Both the position numbers and the translations under genes were made by a program. Under the pieces are notes generated by a model that saw only the letters and a program-made list of their open reading frames with translations, was not told the DNA's origin and searched no databases. From contig NZ_CP064031.1 of NCBI RefSeq assembly GCF_049532895.1, forward strand, positions 4,340,001-4,404,000: 64,000 nt of DNA, given 5' to 3'. The stretch is from Dyella_B acidisoli. Its GTDB lineage: Bacteria; Pseudomonadota; Gammaproteobacteria; Xanthomonadales; Rhodanobacteraceae. Below, piece after piece: positions 41,945 through 50,392 of the stretch. How positions within the stretch are numbered: the first letter of the stretch is position 1; every line of letters starts with the position of its first letter.

Positions 41945-43090
41945 ATGTCCCATTTTTCGATCTGTCTCGCTCTGCGTCGTACGCTGACGCGAGCCTGCCT
42001 CTTGCTTTTTGCGCTAAGCGTCCCGGCGATAAGCCTGGCTGGTTCATCGCCCACGCAACCACCCATCCGGCACGTCTTCATCATCATGCTGGAGAACGAA
42101 TCCTACCCAGTCACATTCGGCCCGCAGTCGATCGCCCCTTATCTCGCCCGCGAGCTACCTAAGCAAGGCGCGCTGCTACCCAACTACTACGGCGTCGGCC
42201 ATTACAGCCTGGACAACTACATCGCCATGATCAGCGGCCAGGCACCCAATCCGGCCACGCAGGGTGATTGCGTGGCCTTCAGCGAATTCGTGCCGACGGC
42301 CAGCAAGCCTGATGAGAACGGACAGCTACCTGGCGCCGGTTGCGTATATCCCAAGAGCATCCACACCCTCGCCAACCAGCTAACCGATGCAGGTTTTACC
42401 TGGAAGGCGTACATGGAGGACATGGGCAAAGATCCCGCACGCGAATCCGCCACCTGCGCGCATCCTGCCATCGGCACTCCCGACATCACCGAGCACGCTA
42501 CGCCGAACGACCAATACGCAGCCAAGCACAATCCTTTCATGTACTTCCACTCGATCATCGATAAGCGGAAGTACTGCGACAGCCGTGTGGTGAATCTTGA
42601 ACATCTCACAAACGATCTCGCCAAAATTGAGAACACGGCGAACTTTATCTATATCACGCCGAATCTTTGCCATGATGGCCACGACGCGCCCTGCAAGAAC
42701 GGTGATGCCGGTGGACTGATTTCCGCCGATGCGTTCCTGCGCGTCTGGGTGCCGCGCATTCTCAACTCACAGGCGTTCAAGAAAGACGGCCTCTTGATCG
42801 TCACCTTCGACGAAGGCAACGACGGCAAGGCGTGCTGCAATGAAAGGCCGCTGCCTGGCGGCCCGCAACCTGGTGGACAGATCGGTCCTGGTGGCGGACA
42901 GATCGGCGCCGTGCTGCTTTCGCCTTTTATCGCCCCAGGCACGCAGTCAGACGTGGAATACAATCACTACAGCCTGCTGCGGACCCTGGAAGATATCTTT
43001 GGGCTATCGCACCTCGGCTATGCACAGGACAATCAGCTGCGCACATTCAGTAGCGACGTATTCACTGCGCAACCTCCGGTGGCGAAATAA
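41945..43090 (+). CDS. Secreted phosphoesterase (acid phosphatase / phospholipase C-like superfamily)
   Basis: The protein has 381 residues from an ATG with AAGGAA eight bases upstream (the frame extends upstream to 41870 without a better start). Signal peptide of about 33 residues ends AISLAGSS. The alkaline-phosphatase-fold phosphoesterase domain begins HVFIIMLENESYP, with metal-ligand type segments NYYGVGHYSLDNYIAMISGQAPN, NLCHDGHD and IVTFDEGNDG, and a Gly-Pro-rich surface loop (GGPQPGGQIGPGGGQIG). Relatives include AcpA acid phosphatase and phosphatidylinositol-3-phosphate phosphatases. Periplasmic or extracellular phosphate release is the expected role. Confidence 0.8.
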   Translation: MSHFSICLALRRTLTRACLLLFALSVPAISLAGSSPTQPPIRHVFIIMLENESYPVTFGPQSIAPYLARELPKQGALLPNYYGVGHYSLDNYIAMISGQAPNPATQGDCVAFSEFVPTASKPDENGQLPGAGCVYPKSIHTLANQLTDAGFTWKAYMEDMGKDPARESATCAHPAIGTPDITEHATPNDQYAAKHNPFMYFHSIIDKRKYCDSRVVNLEHLTNDLAKIENTANFIYITPNLCHDGHDAPCKNGDAGGLISADAFLRVWVPRILNSQAFKKDGLLIVTFDEGNDGKACCNERPLPGGPQPGGQIGPGGGQIGAVLLSPFIAPGTQSDVEYNHYSLLRTLEDIFGLSHLGYAQDNQLRTFSSDVFTAQPPVAK

Positions 43091-43115
43091 GTCCTCGCCG
43101 CACTACATAAGAAGG

Positions 43116-43139
43116 CGCCCTCTGGAAAACCAGAGGGCG
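43116..43139 (+). terminator. Hairpin after the phosphoesterase gene
   Basis: Perfect 10-bp arms (CGCCCTCTGG / CCAGAGGGCG) with an AAAA loop, followed by TCGTCGTTTC. Good stem, modest T content downstream; probable rho-independent terminator. Confidence 0.7.
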
Positions 43140-43524
43140 TCGTCGTTTCAAACATGGAAAAACTGCTTCCCAGTCCGATGCCTACATTAGGTTGTAGGCA
43201 TTCAATGCCTGCGCATCTTCACATAGCAGGCATTTGCATCGAGACAATAGGAGTGCAATGCGTTTTATTGCCACGAAACATCGCTGTTCATGCACCGCGC
43301 CAAGCGCCATGCCGGACTGGCACCAGTCATTTAATATCGCCTTCAATTGTCCACGCGCGCTCCGTCTGAATCGCAACTCCGCGCAAGCAAGCTGTACTTC
43401 GATGAACAGAACCATTCCGTGATGCCCTCGTGAAAGCAAGCACGACGTGGTATCTACACTTTCGCGACACTCATTACAGAAACTTAGCGTCGCGTTCGCC
43501 TACCGCACACGCAAGGAGATCGAC
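43140..43524. other. Intergenic region before the FadL-type gene
   Basis: No gene is supported. The left part holds a short palindrome (AGGCATTCAATGCCT, 43196-43210). The right part carries the AAGGAG ribosome site of the GTG-started porin gene. Short frames here lack ribosome sites and protein-like composition. Confidence 0.5.
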
Positions 43525-44901
43525 GTGAATCATTTCAAGCCGTTCAACATCCGCCACCGCGGCATCCGGACCGGCCTCGCTGCTGCCGTACTGTCAGCCA
43601 TTGCCCTGCCCGGTACTGCCTTGGCCGGTGCCTTCCAGCTACCCACCGACAACGCCGCCGGCTGGGCTCGCGCGAATGCCGGTACTTCATTGTTCCCAGA
43701 CGATCCTACCGCCGCCTTCAACAATCCCGCTGCGATGGCCTTTTTCTCCGCGCCGGCGTTCCAAGGCACGCTTATCGGCATCCGGCCGCAAGCGCAGTTC
43801 AATGGCCAGACGCTGGACGTGGATGGAAACCCGACCAGCGGCGGCAATCCCAACGGCTTCGGCCGGTTCAAACTGTTTCCCAATTTCGGCGCAGTGTTGC
43901 CGATCAACGACTGGCTCGCACTAGGCGGCTCACTGGCTGTGCCTTACGGCCTGGCCAGCAACTACAACTCCAGCTGGCAGGGGCGTTATTTCGGCACCCG
44001 CACCGATCTGCAATCCATCGCGGTGAGCTTCTCGGCATCCTTCAAGCTCAATGACCGCTTTTCTGCCGGCGTCGGCGTACTGGGCCAGCGCACCAAGGCT
44101 CAGCTTGACACCATGCTCGACCCGAACGGTGCCGCCAACGCGCTGTTCGGTCTACCGTTGCCGCCACAGCAGGACGACGTGCAACTGAACGTCAACGTGA
44201 AACGGAAACTCTCCTTCGGTTATTTCGGCGGTTTCGTATTTAAGCCGACAGACCAGGATACGTTCGGCGCCAGCTATCACTCACGCGTGGAGAATACGCT
44301 TAGCGGCAACTACGCCATCTACGGCAGCGCTACCGGCAAGCAGTTGCTCGCGCTGGCCCCTGTGCTCGATCCTGCCCTGCCCACCATCAATCCCAACGGA
44401 GGAAGGGCAAGCGCGGCGTTGGATACGCCGGCCTATGCCACGGTGGACTGGCTGCATGCGTTCTCCGACCGCCTGTCGATCGCCGGCACGGTGAAGTGGA
44501 CGCAATGGTCCACCTTCAAAGACCTCGTGCTGACTTCCAGTGGCCAGCAACTCGTGGCGCTGCCGGAGCGTTACCGTGACGGCTATGCGTATTTGATCGG
44601 CGGTGATTACAAGCTCACCGATCAATGGACGCTGCACGCCGGTGTCGGTTACGACAGAACCCCCACCGTGACGCTCAGCCGCGACCCGCGCGTACCTGAC
44701 GGCAACCGCAAGCTGCTCGGCTTCGGCTTGGGCTACAAGGTCAGCAGCCACATTGGCATTGACCTGGGCTACCAGCATCTATTCGTTGCGCGCGCACCGG
44801 TGCATCTGACCAATCAACCGTTACTCGGCGCTGCAACGATGAATGGGTACTTCGATGATTCGGGTGACATCGTGAGCATGACGGGCACGTATCACTTCTG
44901 A
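43525..44901 (+). CDS. Outer-membrane transport protein, FadL family
   Basis: The protein has 458 residues from a GTG with AAGGAG seven bases upstream; 26 extra codons in the open frame are rejected. The signal peptide ends PGTALAGAFQL. The mature N-terminus GAFQLPTDNAAGWARANAG, with the NNPAAMAFF motif soon after, is the FadL hatch signature. The rest alternates as beta strands and ends in SMTGTYHF with a C-terminal Phe for BAM insertion. Family members carry long-chain fatty acids or aromatic hydrocarbons across the outer membrane; the substrate here is unknown. Confidence 0.88.
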   Translation: MNHFKPFNIRHRGIRTGLAAAVLSAIALPGTALAGAFQLPTDNAAGWARANAGTSLFPDDPTAAFNNPAAMAFFSAPAFQGTLIGIRPQAQFNGQTLDVDGNPTSGGNPNGFGRFKLFPNFGAVLPINDWLALGGSLAVPYGLASNYNSSWQGRYFGTRTDLQSIAVSFSASFKLNDRFSAGVGVLGQRTKAQLDTMLDPNGAANALFGLPLPPQQDDVQLNVNVKRKLSFGYFGGFVFKPTDQDTFGASYHSRVENTLSGNYAIYGSATGKQLLALAPVLDPALPTINPNGGRASAALDTPAYATVDWLHAFSDRLSIAGTVKWTQWSTFKDLVLTSSGQQLVALPERYRDGYAYLIGGDYKLTDQWTLHAGVGYDRTPTVTLSRDPRVPDGNRKLLGFGLGYKVSSHIGIDLGYQHLFVARAPVHLTNQPLLGAATMNGYFDDSGDIVSMTGTYHF

Positions 44902-44906
44902 TCGTA

Positions 44907-44941
44907 CCGCTCCCTCCCCTGTTACGCAGGGGAGGGAGCGG
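44907..44941. terminator. Strong bidirectional hairpin between convergent genes
   Basis: Perfect 15-bp arms (CCGCTCCCTCCCCTG and its complement) with a TTACG loop stand between the FadL gene and the TonB-receptor gene, which converge. It is a longer relative of the hairpin at 10820-10843. Confidence 0.7.
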
Positions 44942-44965
44942 ATAGCGCAAGATCGAAACATCCCT

Positions 44966-47368
44966 CTAAAAATCCACTGCTCCGCTCAACATATATGTCC
45001 GATGATTGTTCAGTGGCACATATGTTTCATCAAAGGTGGGGCTATACAAAGTGCGATCCAGCAGATTCTTCACGCCCAGCGTCACGCTCCAGCGTGGCGT
45101 GCGATAAAACACGTTCATCGCCACATTCGCTTGCCCGGGAATCTTGATGTACGTAATGGTTTCGGACATCAGTCCCTGGCTGGCGCTACGCGCCAGCGCA
45201 CCACCTGCGACACCGAAGCCGCGCAGCACACCTTGCTGGAAGGTGTAGTTCACCCATAGATTGAAACGCTGCTGCGGTTGCCCCGTGGCTTGGCTGCCGT
45301 CGTTGTTGTGTACCGATGCACGCGTGTAGGCAGAACTCAGATTCAGCCCTGGCGCAATCTGCCCGTTGAACTCGATCTCGAAGCCCTGGTTCGACTGGCC
45401 CGGACCACTGACGAAGTTATACGGGGGCTGCAGCGATACCAGATCGCTGCTGTGGTCGAGCATGATGCGATAGGCCGCCACGGTAAGACGCGCACGATCC
45501 TCGAACAGATTGAACTTCGCACCGGCTTCGATTTGCCGTGACAGCGACGGCGGCAATGGCCTTCCATCTTTGCCAAGATACGTATCCGGCTGAAAGCCAT
45601 TCGCCGTGTTAGCGTAGAGCGACACGTCAGGCGTCAGTTTGTACACCAGCCCGAAATTGGGCACCCAATGCACCTTGCGCATATTCCATGGCGTGCCATC
45701 GGGATGGGTCGTTTCCAGTTCGTAGCTGGTGCGCCGCCATGCCAACAGCGCCTCCAGGCGTGTACCGAGGCTGATCTGGTCCTGCAGGAACAGTCCGCTT
45801 TCCGTAGTCCACGCTTGCCCCGGTGAATAGCTGAGAGAGTAATCGTCCGGCGTAAGCACCGAGGTCGGCGGCGGCAGCGGCCCGCTGGTAAAGAGGTTGT
45901 ATGACCCGCCGATATTGCCGGTATCAGTCGCATCAACACTGCTGCCAAGCTGGATGCGCGAGAAATCGAAACCCAGTACCACCGAATGCTGCATCCAGCC
46001 ATGCCCGAATGCAGCCGCCACGCTATTCTGCAGCGTGTAATACGCATCGGACGAACGATAGTCCCGGGCAAAAGCTAAAATATCGCCGGTTGGCTGGATA
46101 CTCGCCATCGTCCAATCCTGCAAATCGATCGACTCGCGCACGTATTGCGCCCGGCTGCGAAACGACCAGATGTCGTTGAAGCGATGCTCCAGCATGTAGA
46201 ACAACCGCCGCGTCTCCACCGACGTGTGATCGTTCGGATTGTCCAGCAACAGACCCGGCGGCGACGCGGAACCAACCGTATCACCCAACAGAACGGTGTG
46301 ATCGGGAATGGGTACGCGATTCATCATCCACGACATACCAGCAATGAATGTGGTGTCGGAAGTGGACCATCCGATCGATGGTGCAACGTAGCGATTGCGC
46401 TGCCCGCGCATACCCTGTGGCGTGCGGTCTGCCACGTCGCCGTTCAATACCAGGCGATATGTCCATGTCTTGCTGTCGTTCAACGGGCCAGCCAGATCCA
46501 GGCCAAGCTGTTTCTCGCCATGCTGGCCGAAGGAGAACACCAGTCGACGAACAGGCTCGGCTTGCGGCTTTTTCAGGATCACGTCGATCAAGCCGCCAAA
46601 ATTGTTGTTGTTGGACGTGTCGCCAAGGATGGCCTGCGGGCCCTTCAGCACTTCGACGCGTTCCACGCCGATCATCGGCGGATAGTCGCCGATGCCCAGG
46701 ACGTTGTTAGGCATGCCGTCGGTCATGCCGTTGCCGGTAAAGAAACCGCGCACATTGAAGATCGGCAAGCCGCCCGAGCCATCGATGTACTGCGCACCGG
46801 CCACGTTCCGGATGGCATCGGCAATGGTTTGCACCTGTTCGGATTGCAACAGGTCCTGGGTGACGATGCTTACCGATTGCGGCACGTCGAGCGGATCGGC
46901 CAGCGTACGCTCAGGCCCACTGCTCACATCGGCCATGAAACCCTCGTCGCGGCCCACCAACCCGATCGCCCGAATCGGCGGCAGCAGTATCGCCTTGGTT
47001 GCCGCCGATGGACTGCTAGAAGGCTGTCCGGCTGCGGCTACGCGCGGCTTCACCACCACCGTGCGCGCGTCGACGAAGGCGAAGCTCATATTCGTGCCTT
47101 CGAGCAGATGGGTCAGCGCCGCTTCCGGCGTGAACGTGCCGCTCACCGCATGCGAACGCAATGCATCCACCGTTTGCCCGGCAGTAAGCACCTGCACGTT
47201 CGCCTGCTTACCGAACGCGATCAGCGCCGTCGCCAACGGCTGAGTAGGTATGACGAAGCGCATGCCGACCGTTTGTTCCGCCGCAAGAGCGGGTGCCATG
47301 CACGCTCCCCCTGCAACCAACCCCAACGTCAGGCAGCCGTAAGCTGGCAGCCAGGCGAACCGCCTCAT
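44966..47368 (-). CDS. TonB-dependent receptor with STN signalling domain (FecA-like)
   Basis: The protein has 800 residues from the ATG at 47368; a TTG four codons upstream is less likely. Signal peptide ends APALAAEQT. Residues about 50-105 are an STN (secretin/TonB N-terminal) domain (FVIPTQPLATALIAFGKQA, VSGTFTPEAALTHLLEGT). The plug domain (about 150-270) includes QSVSIVTQDLLQSEQVQTI and FNVRGFFTGNGMTDGMPNN. Then a 22-strand barrel ending YMLSGAVDF with a C-terminal Phe. The STN domain plus the FecI/FecR genes just upstream mark it as a transducer that both imports a ferric siderophore-type ligand and signals its own induction. Confidence 0.92.
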   Translation of the reverse strand: MRRFAWLPAYGCLTLGLVAGGACMAPALAAEQTVGMRFVIPTQPLATALIAFGKQANVQVLTAGQTVDALRSHAVSGTFTPEAALTHLLEGTNMSFAFVDARTVVVKPRVAAAGQPSSSPSAATKAILLPPIRAIGLVGRDEGFMADVSSGPERTLADPLDVPQSVSIVTQDLLQSEQVQTIADAIRNVAGAQYIDGSGGLPIFNVRGFFTGNGMTDGMPNNVLGIGDYPPMIGVERVEVLKGPQAILGDTSNNNNFGGLIDVILKKPQAEPVRRLVFSFGQHGEKQLGLDLAGPLNDSKTWTYRLVLNGDVADRTPQGMRGQRNRYVAPSIGWSTSDTTFIAGMSWMMNRVPIPDHTVLLGDTVGSASPPGLLLDNPNDHTSVETRRLFYMLEHRFNDIWSFRSRAQYVRESIDLQDWTMASIQPTGDILAFARDYRSSDAYYTLQNSVAAAFGHGWMQHSVVLGFDFSRIQLGSSVDATDTGNIGGSYNLFTSGPLPPPTSVLTPDDYSLSYSPGQAWTTESGLFLQDQISLGTRLEALLAWRRTSYELETTHPDGTPWNMRKVHWVPNFGLVYKLTPDVSLYANTANGFQPDTYLGKDGRPLPPSLSRQIEAGAKFNLFEDRARLTVAAYRIMLDHSSDLVSLQPPYNFVSGPGQSNQGFEIEFNGQIAPGLNLSSAYTRASVHNNDGSQATGQPQQRFNLWVNYTFQQGVLRGFGVAGGALARSASQGLMSETITYIKIPGQANVAMNVFYRTPRWSVTLGVKNLLDRTLYSPTFDETYVPLNNHRTYMLSGAVDF

Positions 47369-47533
47369 AACTTGCGTCAACTCCGCGCGAAATCACGAGT
47401 GTGACATGGGTCATGACCGTTCGCACGAGTTCGCGGAAGACAGCTGACAAACGTTGGGTGGCTAGCTTGCATCAAGCTTTCGCGCTTGATTTTGGAGGCT
47501 TGCGGCGGGTTGGAGTTTGTGCCCCAACCGACG

Positions 47534-48535
47534 TCAGTGCTGCTCAGCGTGCCGCGCGTCAGAAAGCATGATTTGATCTGTCTCCTTGCTCACCCGCAAC
47601 GGAAACACTTCCGGCAACGCGCCCACCCAGCTATCGATCGCATCCGTGCGAACCGTGCCCGTGTACGTCAATTTGTTCAGATCAGCATCGACGATATGCA
47701 CCGGTTTGCTGGTGTAACGGTTCAAATTGGCAATCACCACGCCCAGCGGTTCGTCGATGAACTCCAAACGATCGTTGCGCCAAGCTGTCACCTGCTCAGT
47801 CGCCATGGTATCGACAGCCATGCCCGAAGCATTGGGATCGAAGGAAACGCGCTGGCCCGCAGTGGCTTCCAGCGTATTGCGTTGGCTCGCGCCCGTGCGC
47901 AGATCGGCAATCTCGACGCGCCCTTGCGTCACCGCGACCATCACCCGCTCACCGGTACGACGCACATCGAATGCAGTGCCGATATCGTGCACGGACACAT
48001 CGCCCGCAGTCACCACGAACGGGCGGCTGTTGTCATGCACGACGTCGAAGAAAGCCTCGCCACCGCGCAATTCCACACTGCGTCGATCGCGGCCGTAATG
48101 CACCGTCAACGTGGATGCAGCACCCAGCGCCACCTTCGTGCCATCCGGCAGGCTGAAGCTACGGTTTTGCGCGACGGCACTCTGATAGGTCTGCGTGGTG
48201 TCGCCGGAAGCGAAGTGTGCCCAGCCGTAATAAACGGCGCCGGACAAGACGACCACTGCAATCGATGCTGCCGCTGCGAGTGGAAGCCAGTGCCGCCGCG
48301 GTGGAACAGGGCGTGCAAAGGCGTTGATCAGCGCCTGGCGCGATACACGATCGAGATGACCCAGTCGTTCGGCAAACGCATTCATGCGCTCGAACGCTTC
48401 CAGGTGCCGCTCGTCCTCGGCCGTCCACGCCAGCCATTGCTCGACCGTATCGCCGTCGGCATTGGGCTCACGTAGCCGTACCCACCAATCAGCGGCCGTT
48501 TGCACGATTTCTTCCTGTTGTTGATTTGCCATCAC
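47534..48535 (-). CDS. fecR: FecR-family anti-sigma regulator
   Basis: The protein has 333 residues. N-terminal DUF4880 (FecR_N) domain with the AADWWVRLREPNADGD and WLAWTAEDERHLEAFERM signatures. A single membrane helix (LAAAASIAVVVLSGAVYYGWA, about 92-112) follows, then the periplasmic FecR domain (VAQNRSFSLPDGTKVALG, GEAFFDVVHDNSRPFVV). It couples the STN domain of the receptor to the ECF sigma factor. GTG start overlaps the sigma gene stop (GTGA); an ATG sits at the next codon. Confidence 0.92.
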   Translation of the reverse strand: MMANQQQEEIVQTAADWWVRLREPNADGDTVEQWLAWTAEDERHLEAFERMNAFAERLGHLDRVSRQALINAFARPVPPRRHWLPLAAAASIAVVVLSGAVYYGWAHFASGDTTQTYQSAVAQNRSFSLPDGTKVALGAASTLTVHYGRDRRSVELRGGEAFFDVVHDNSRPFVVTAGDVSVHDIGTAFDVRRTGERVMVAVTQGRVEIADLRTGASQRNTLEATAGQRVSFDPNASGMAVDTMATEQVTAWRNDRLEFIDEPLGVVIANLNRYTSKPVHIVDADLNKLTYTGTVRTDAIDSWVGALPEVFPLRVSKETDQIMLSDARHAEQH

Positions 48536-49056
48536 GGCACCTCCTTCTCATCGACGCGGGCGCGGCAATGAGCCAACGCATGGGCAACGTGGTAGCGCAC
48601 CATGCGCTCGCTGAGTTTCATGGTTTGCGCGACGCTGCCGAAATCGCGCCCTTCGATCACATGCATCACAAACGCCTGACTGGCCTTGGCCGGCAACTCG
48701 CGCAGGGCGTGGCGAAGTCCGGCCACCTGCTCCACGGCCATCGCATGGTGGTCCGGGCTTTGCTCATCCATCGGCTCGTCCTGCGATTGCACGATGGCGA
48801 AATCACTGCGCACCTTGCGTTTGCGCAAGCGATCGATGGCCAGATTGCCGGCGATCTTGAACAGATAGCCGCGCAGGGAATCGACTTCCTCGCGGTTATC
48901 CATGGTCAGCATCCGCAGATACGCTTCCTGCGCCACTTCCTGCGCATCCGACAGCGAGTTGAGGCGACACTGCAAAAAGGCGATCAGCGCACGATTGTGC
49001 TCGCGAAACAGCCTTTCGATGTCGCTCACATGCACAGACAGCGTCACGGTGCTCAT
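48532..49056 (-). CDS. fecI: FecI-type ECF sigma factor
   Basis: The protein has 174 residues from ATG 49056, with CAGGG a few bases upstream; 11 further codons upstream are rejected because they overlap the previous gene. Sigma-70 region 2 (about 10-75) has AQEVAQEAYLRMLTMDN and LFKIAGNLAIDRLRKRK. Region 4 (about 110-165) has LPAKASQAFVMHVIEG, then a helix-turn-helix with SERMVRYHVAHALAHCR. FecI-type factors transcribe the cognate receptor gene when FecR is triggered. Gene order DUF535-fecI-fecR-receptor, all on the minus strand. Confidence 0.92.
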   Translation of the reverse strand: MSTVTLSVHVSDIERLFREHNRALIAFLQCRLNSLSDAQEVAQEAYLRMLTMDNREEVDSLRGYLFKIAGNLAIDRLRKRKVRSDFAIVQSQDEPMDEQSPDHHAMAVEQVAGLRHALRELPAKASQAFVMHVIEGRDFGSVAQTMKLSERMVRYHVAHALAHCRARVDEKEVP

Positions 49057-49072
49057 AGACCCTGATGGACCG

Positions 49073-50143
49073 TCAAAAGCGTGCCACAACGGCGAACGAC
49101 GTGTGTGAGGACAGCGGGGCCAAGGCGTTGATCAGCATTTGCTCCGCTTCACGCCGCAGCGCCTCCCGGCGACGGAATGCGGAGCGGTGATTGCTCGACA
49201 CCTCTGCCTCCGTCTTGTGCGTAAGCATGGCGGGCAACGCATACCAACCGCCGCCAGCACGCTGGCCATGCTGCTCTTCCCAGAATGCGTCGTAATCCGA
49301 ATACAACGGACGGCCGCTGCGGCGCAGCGGGTGGGCTTCGTTGCTGATCGCTACCAACCGCTCAATGCCATAGTGCCGTGCAAAGGTGTAAACCAGTGAC
49401 AGCATCAATTGCTTGGGGCGCATGCCGTGCAGATTGCGCGTAAGGTCGCGCACCACGTCCCTGGCGTTTTCGCCACGCGGACCTTGCAGGCAGCCGATCA
49501 TCAGCGTCGGCAGTTCGTCGGCTACCGAGAACACGATGCTGTACAGCGGGTCTTCGTTCACGTCGCACAGCTGCAGGCAAAGCTCGCCCTCGCAGCCCTT
49601 GTAGATCGGCGGCCGCATGACCAGCGTCAGCAAGGAGCCGTCCTTGGCCGTGATGCTTCCCAGACTTGCGTGGCCCATGGCGTAGACCAGCTCGAACAAG
49701 CCGCGCGGCAGGTGCGCCCTCGCGAAACGGTAGTGCTGCTGCAGGTAGGTCAGACGATCGCGCCGATGCCAGTGCGCATTGACGTAGCGATGCATGTGCC
49801 GCTCCAGCAGGCGCGGATCGCGCCGGCGGTAGGCACGCATCACCCGGTCGGCACCAATGAAAGCGAGAAAGCGCTGGTGCTGAGCTCCCATGCACGCGCT
49901 GCGCACGAGATACTTCAGCGCGGTGGCGCTGCGCTTGTACCAGGGACCGGTCCAATCCTGACGATGGCGTAGTGAGTCCAGAAGATTCGCCAACGGGCCG
50001 GAGGGCACCGTTTCGGTAGACGGCGCTCGGCGCGGCTCCGGTAGGTAGGTGCCCGGCGCCAGGAAGGCTTCCAGGCCGATGCCCAGGACACCGGCGGGGG
50101 GATGATTGGGTTTGTTCAAGGCGTTCGTTCCATCGGGAAACAA
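49073..50143 (-). CDS. VirK/YbjX family protein (DUF535)
   Basis: The protein has 356 residues. No ATG is available, but a TTG is preceded six bases upstream by GAGGGG, which supports that start. The DUF535 domain covers about 90-335, with YLQQHYRFARAHLPRGLF, KGCEGELCLQLCDVNEDPL, FSVADELPTLMIGCLQGPRG and a Tyr/Asp-rich LYSDYDAFWEE. Family members (Salmonella VirK, E. coli YbjX) are linked to virulence, antimicrobial-peptide resistance or outer-membrane protein maturation; the biochemical role is unknown. It lies 16 bases upstream of the sigma gene and is probably cotranscribed. Confidence 0.8.
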   Translation of the reverse strand: MFPDGTNALNKPNHPPAGVLGIGLEAFLAPGTYLPEPRRAPSTETVPSGPLANLLDSLRHRQDWTGPWYKRSATALKYLVRSACMGAQHQRFLAFIGADRVMRAYRRRDPRLLERHMHRYVNAHWHRRDRLTYLQQHYRFARAHLPRGLFELVYAMGHASLGSITAKDGSLLTLVMRPPIYKGCEGELCLQLCDVNEDPLYSIVFSVADELPTLMIGCLQGPRGENARDVVRDLTRNLHGMRPKQLMLSLVYTFARHYGIERLVAISNEAHPLRRSGRPLYSDYDAFWEEQHGQRAGGGWYALPAMLTHKTEAEVSSNHRSAFRRREALRREAEQMLINALAPLSSHTSFAVVARF

Positions 50144-50239
50144 GCAGTTCCCCTCTGAGACGTTTCAGCTTTGGGATTTTGAAATGGACTGAACGGGGCC
50201 ACTCCTAGAAGGCATAACTGTCCGTAAAGCTTCGCCCTA

Positions 50240-50330
50240 CCTTACCGTCGTCCCGGCGAAGGCCGGGACCCAGCGACTTGTAGATCGTCAAAGTCACTAG
50301 GCCCCGGCCTTCGCCGGGGCGACGGTAAGG
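50240..50330. repeat. REP/REPIN-like inverted repeat
   Basis: Arms of 29 bases (starting CCTTACCGTCGTCCCGGCGA and the complement, two mismatches) surround a 33-base spacer. Same GGCGAAGGCCGG core as the element at 9348-9463. It lies in the 249-base gap before the efflux operon's 3' end; nothing else is seen in that gap. Confidence 0.75.
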
Positions 50331-50392
50331 TATAAGCAAACGCTTGGCGAAGTTGTATAGATATCTACTACCTGAAGGGACAGAGTCCACCT

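Noticed and set aside
46145..47404. 419-codon open frame on the plus strand opposite the TonB receptor
   Set aside because: Composition is His/Arg/Gln-rich and non-protein-like. It mirrors the receptor's reading frame, which has clear STN, plug and barrel motifs.
47486..48475. 329-codon plus-strand frame opposite fecR
   Set aside because: Antisense to an unmistakable FecR protein; composition is not protein-like.
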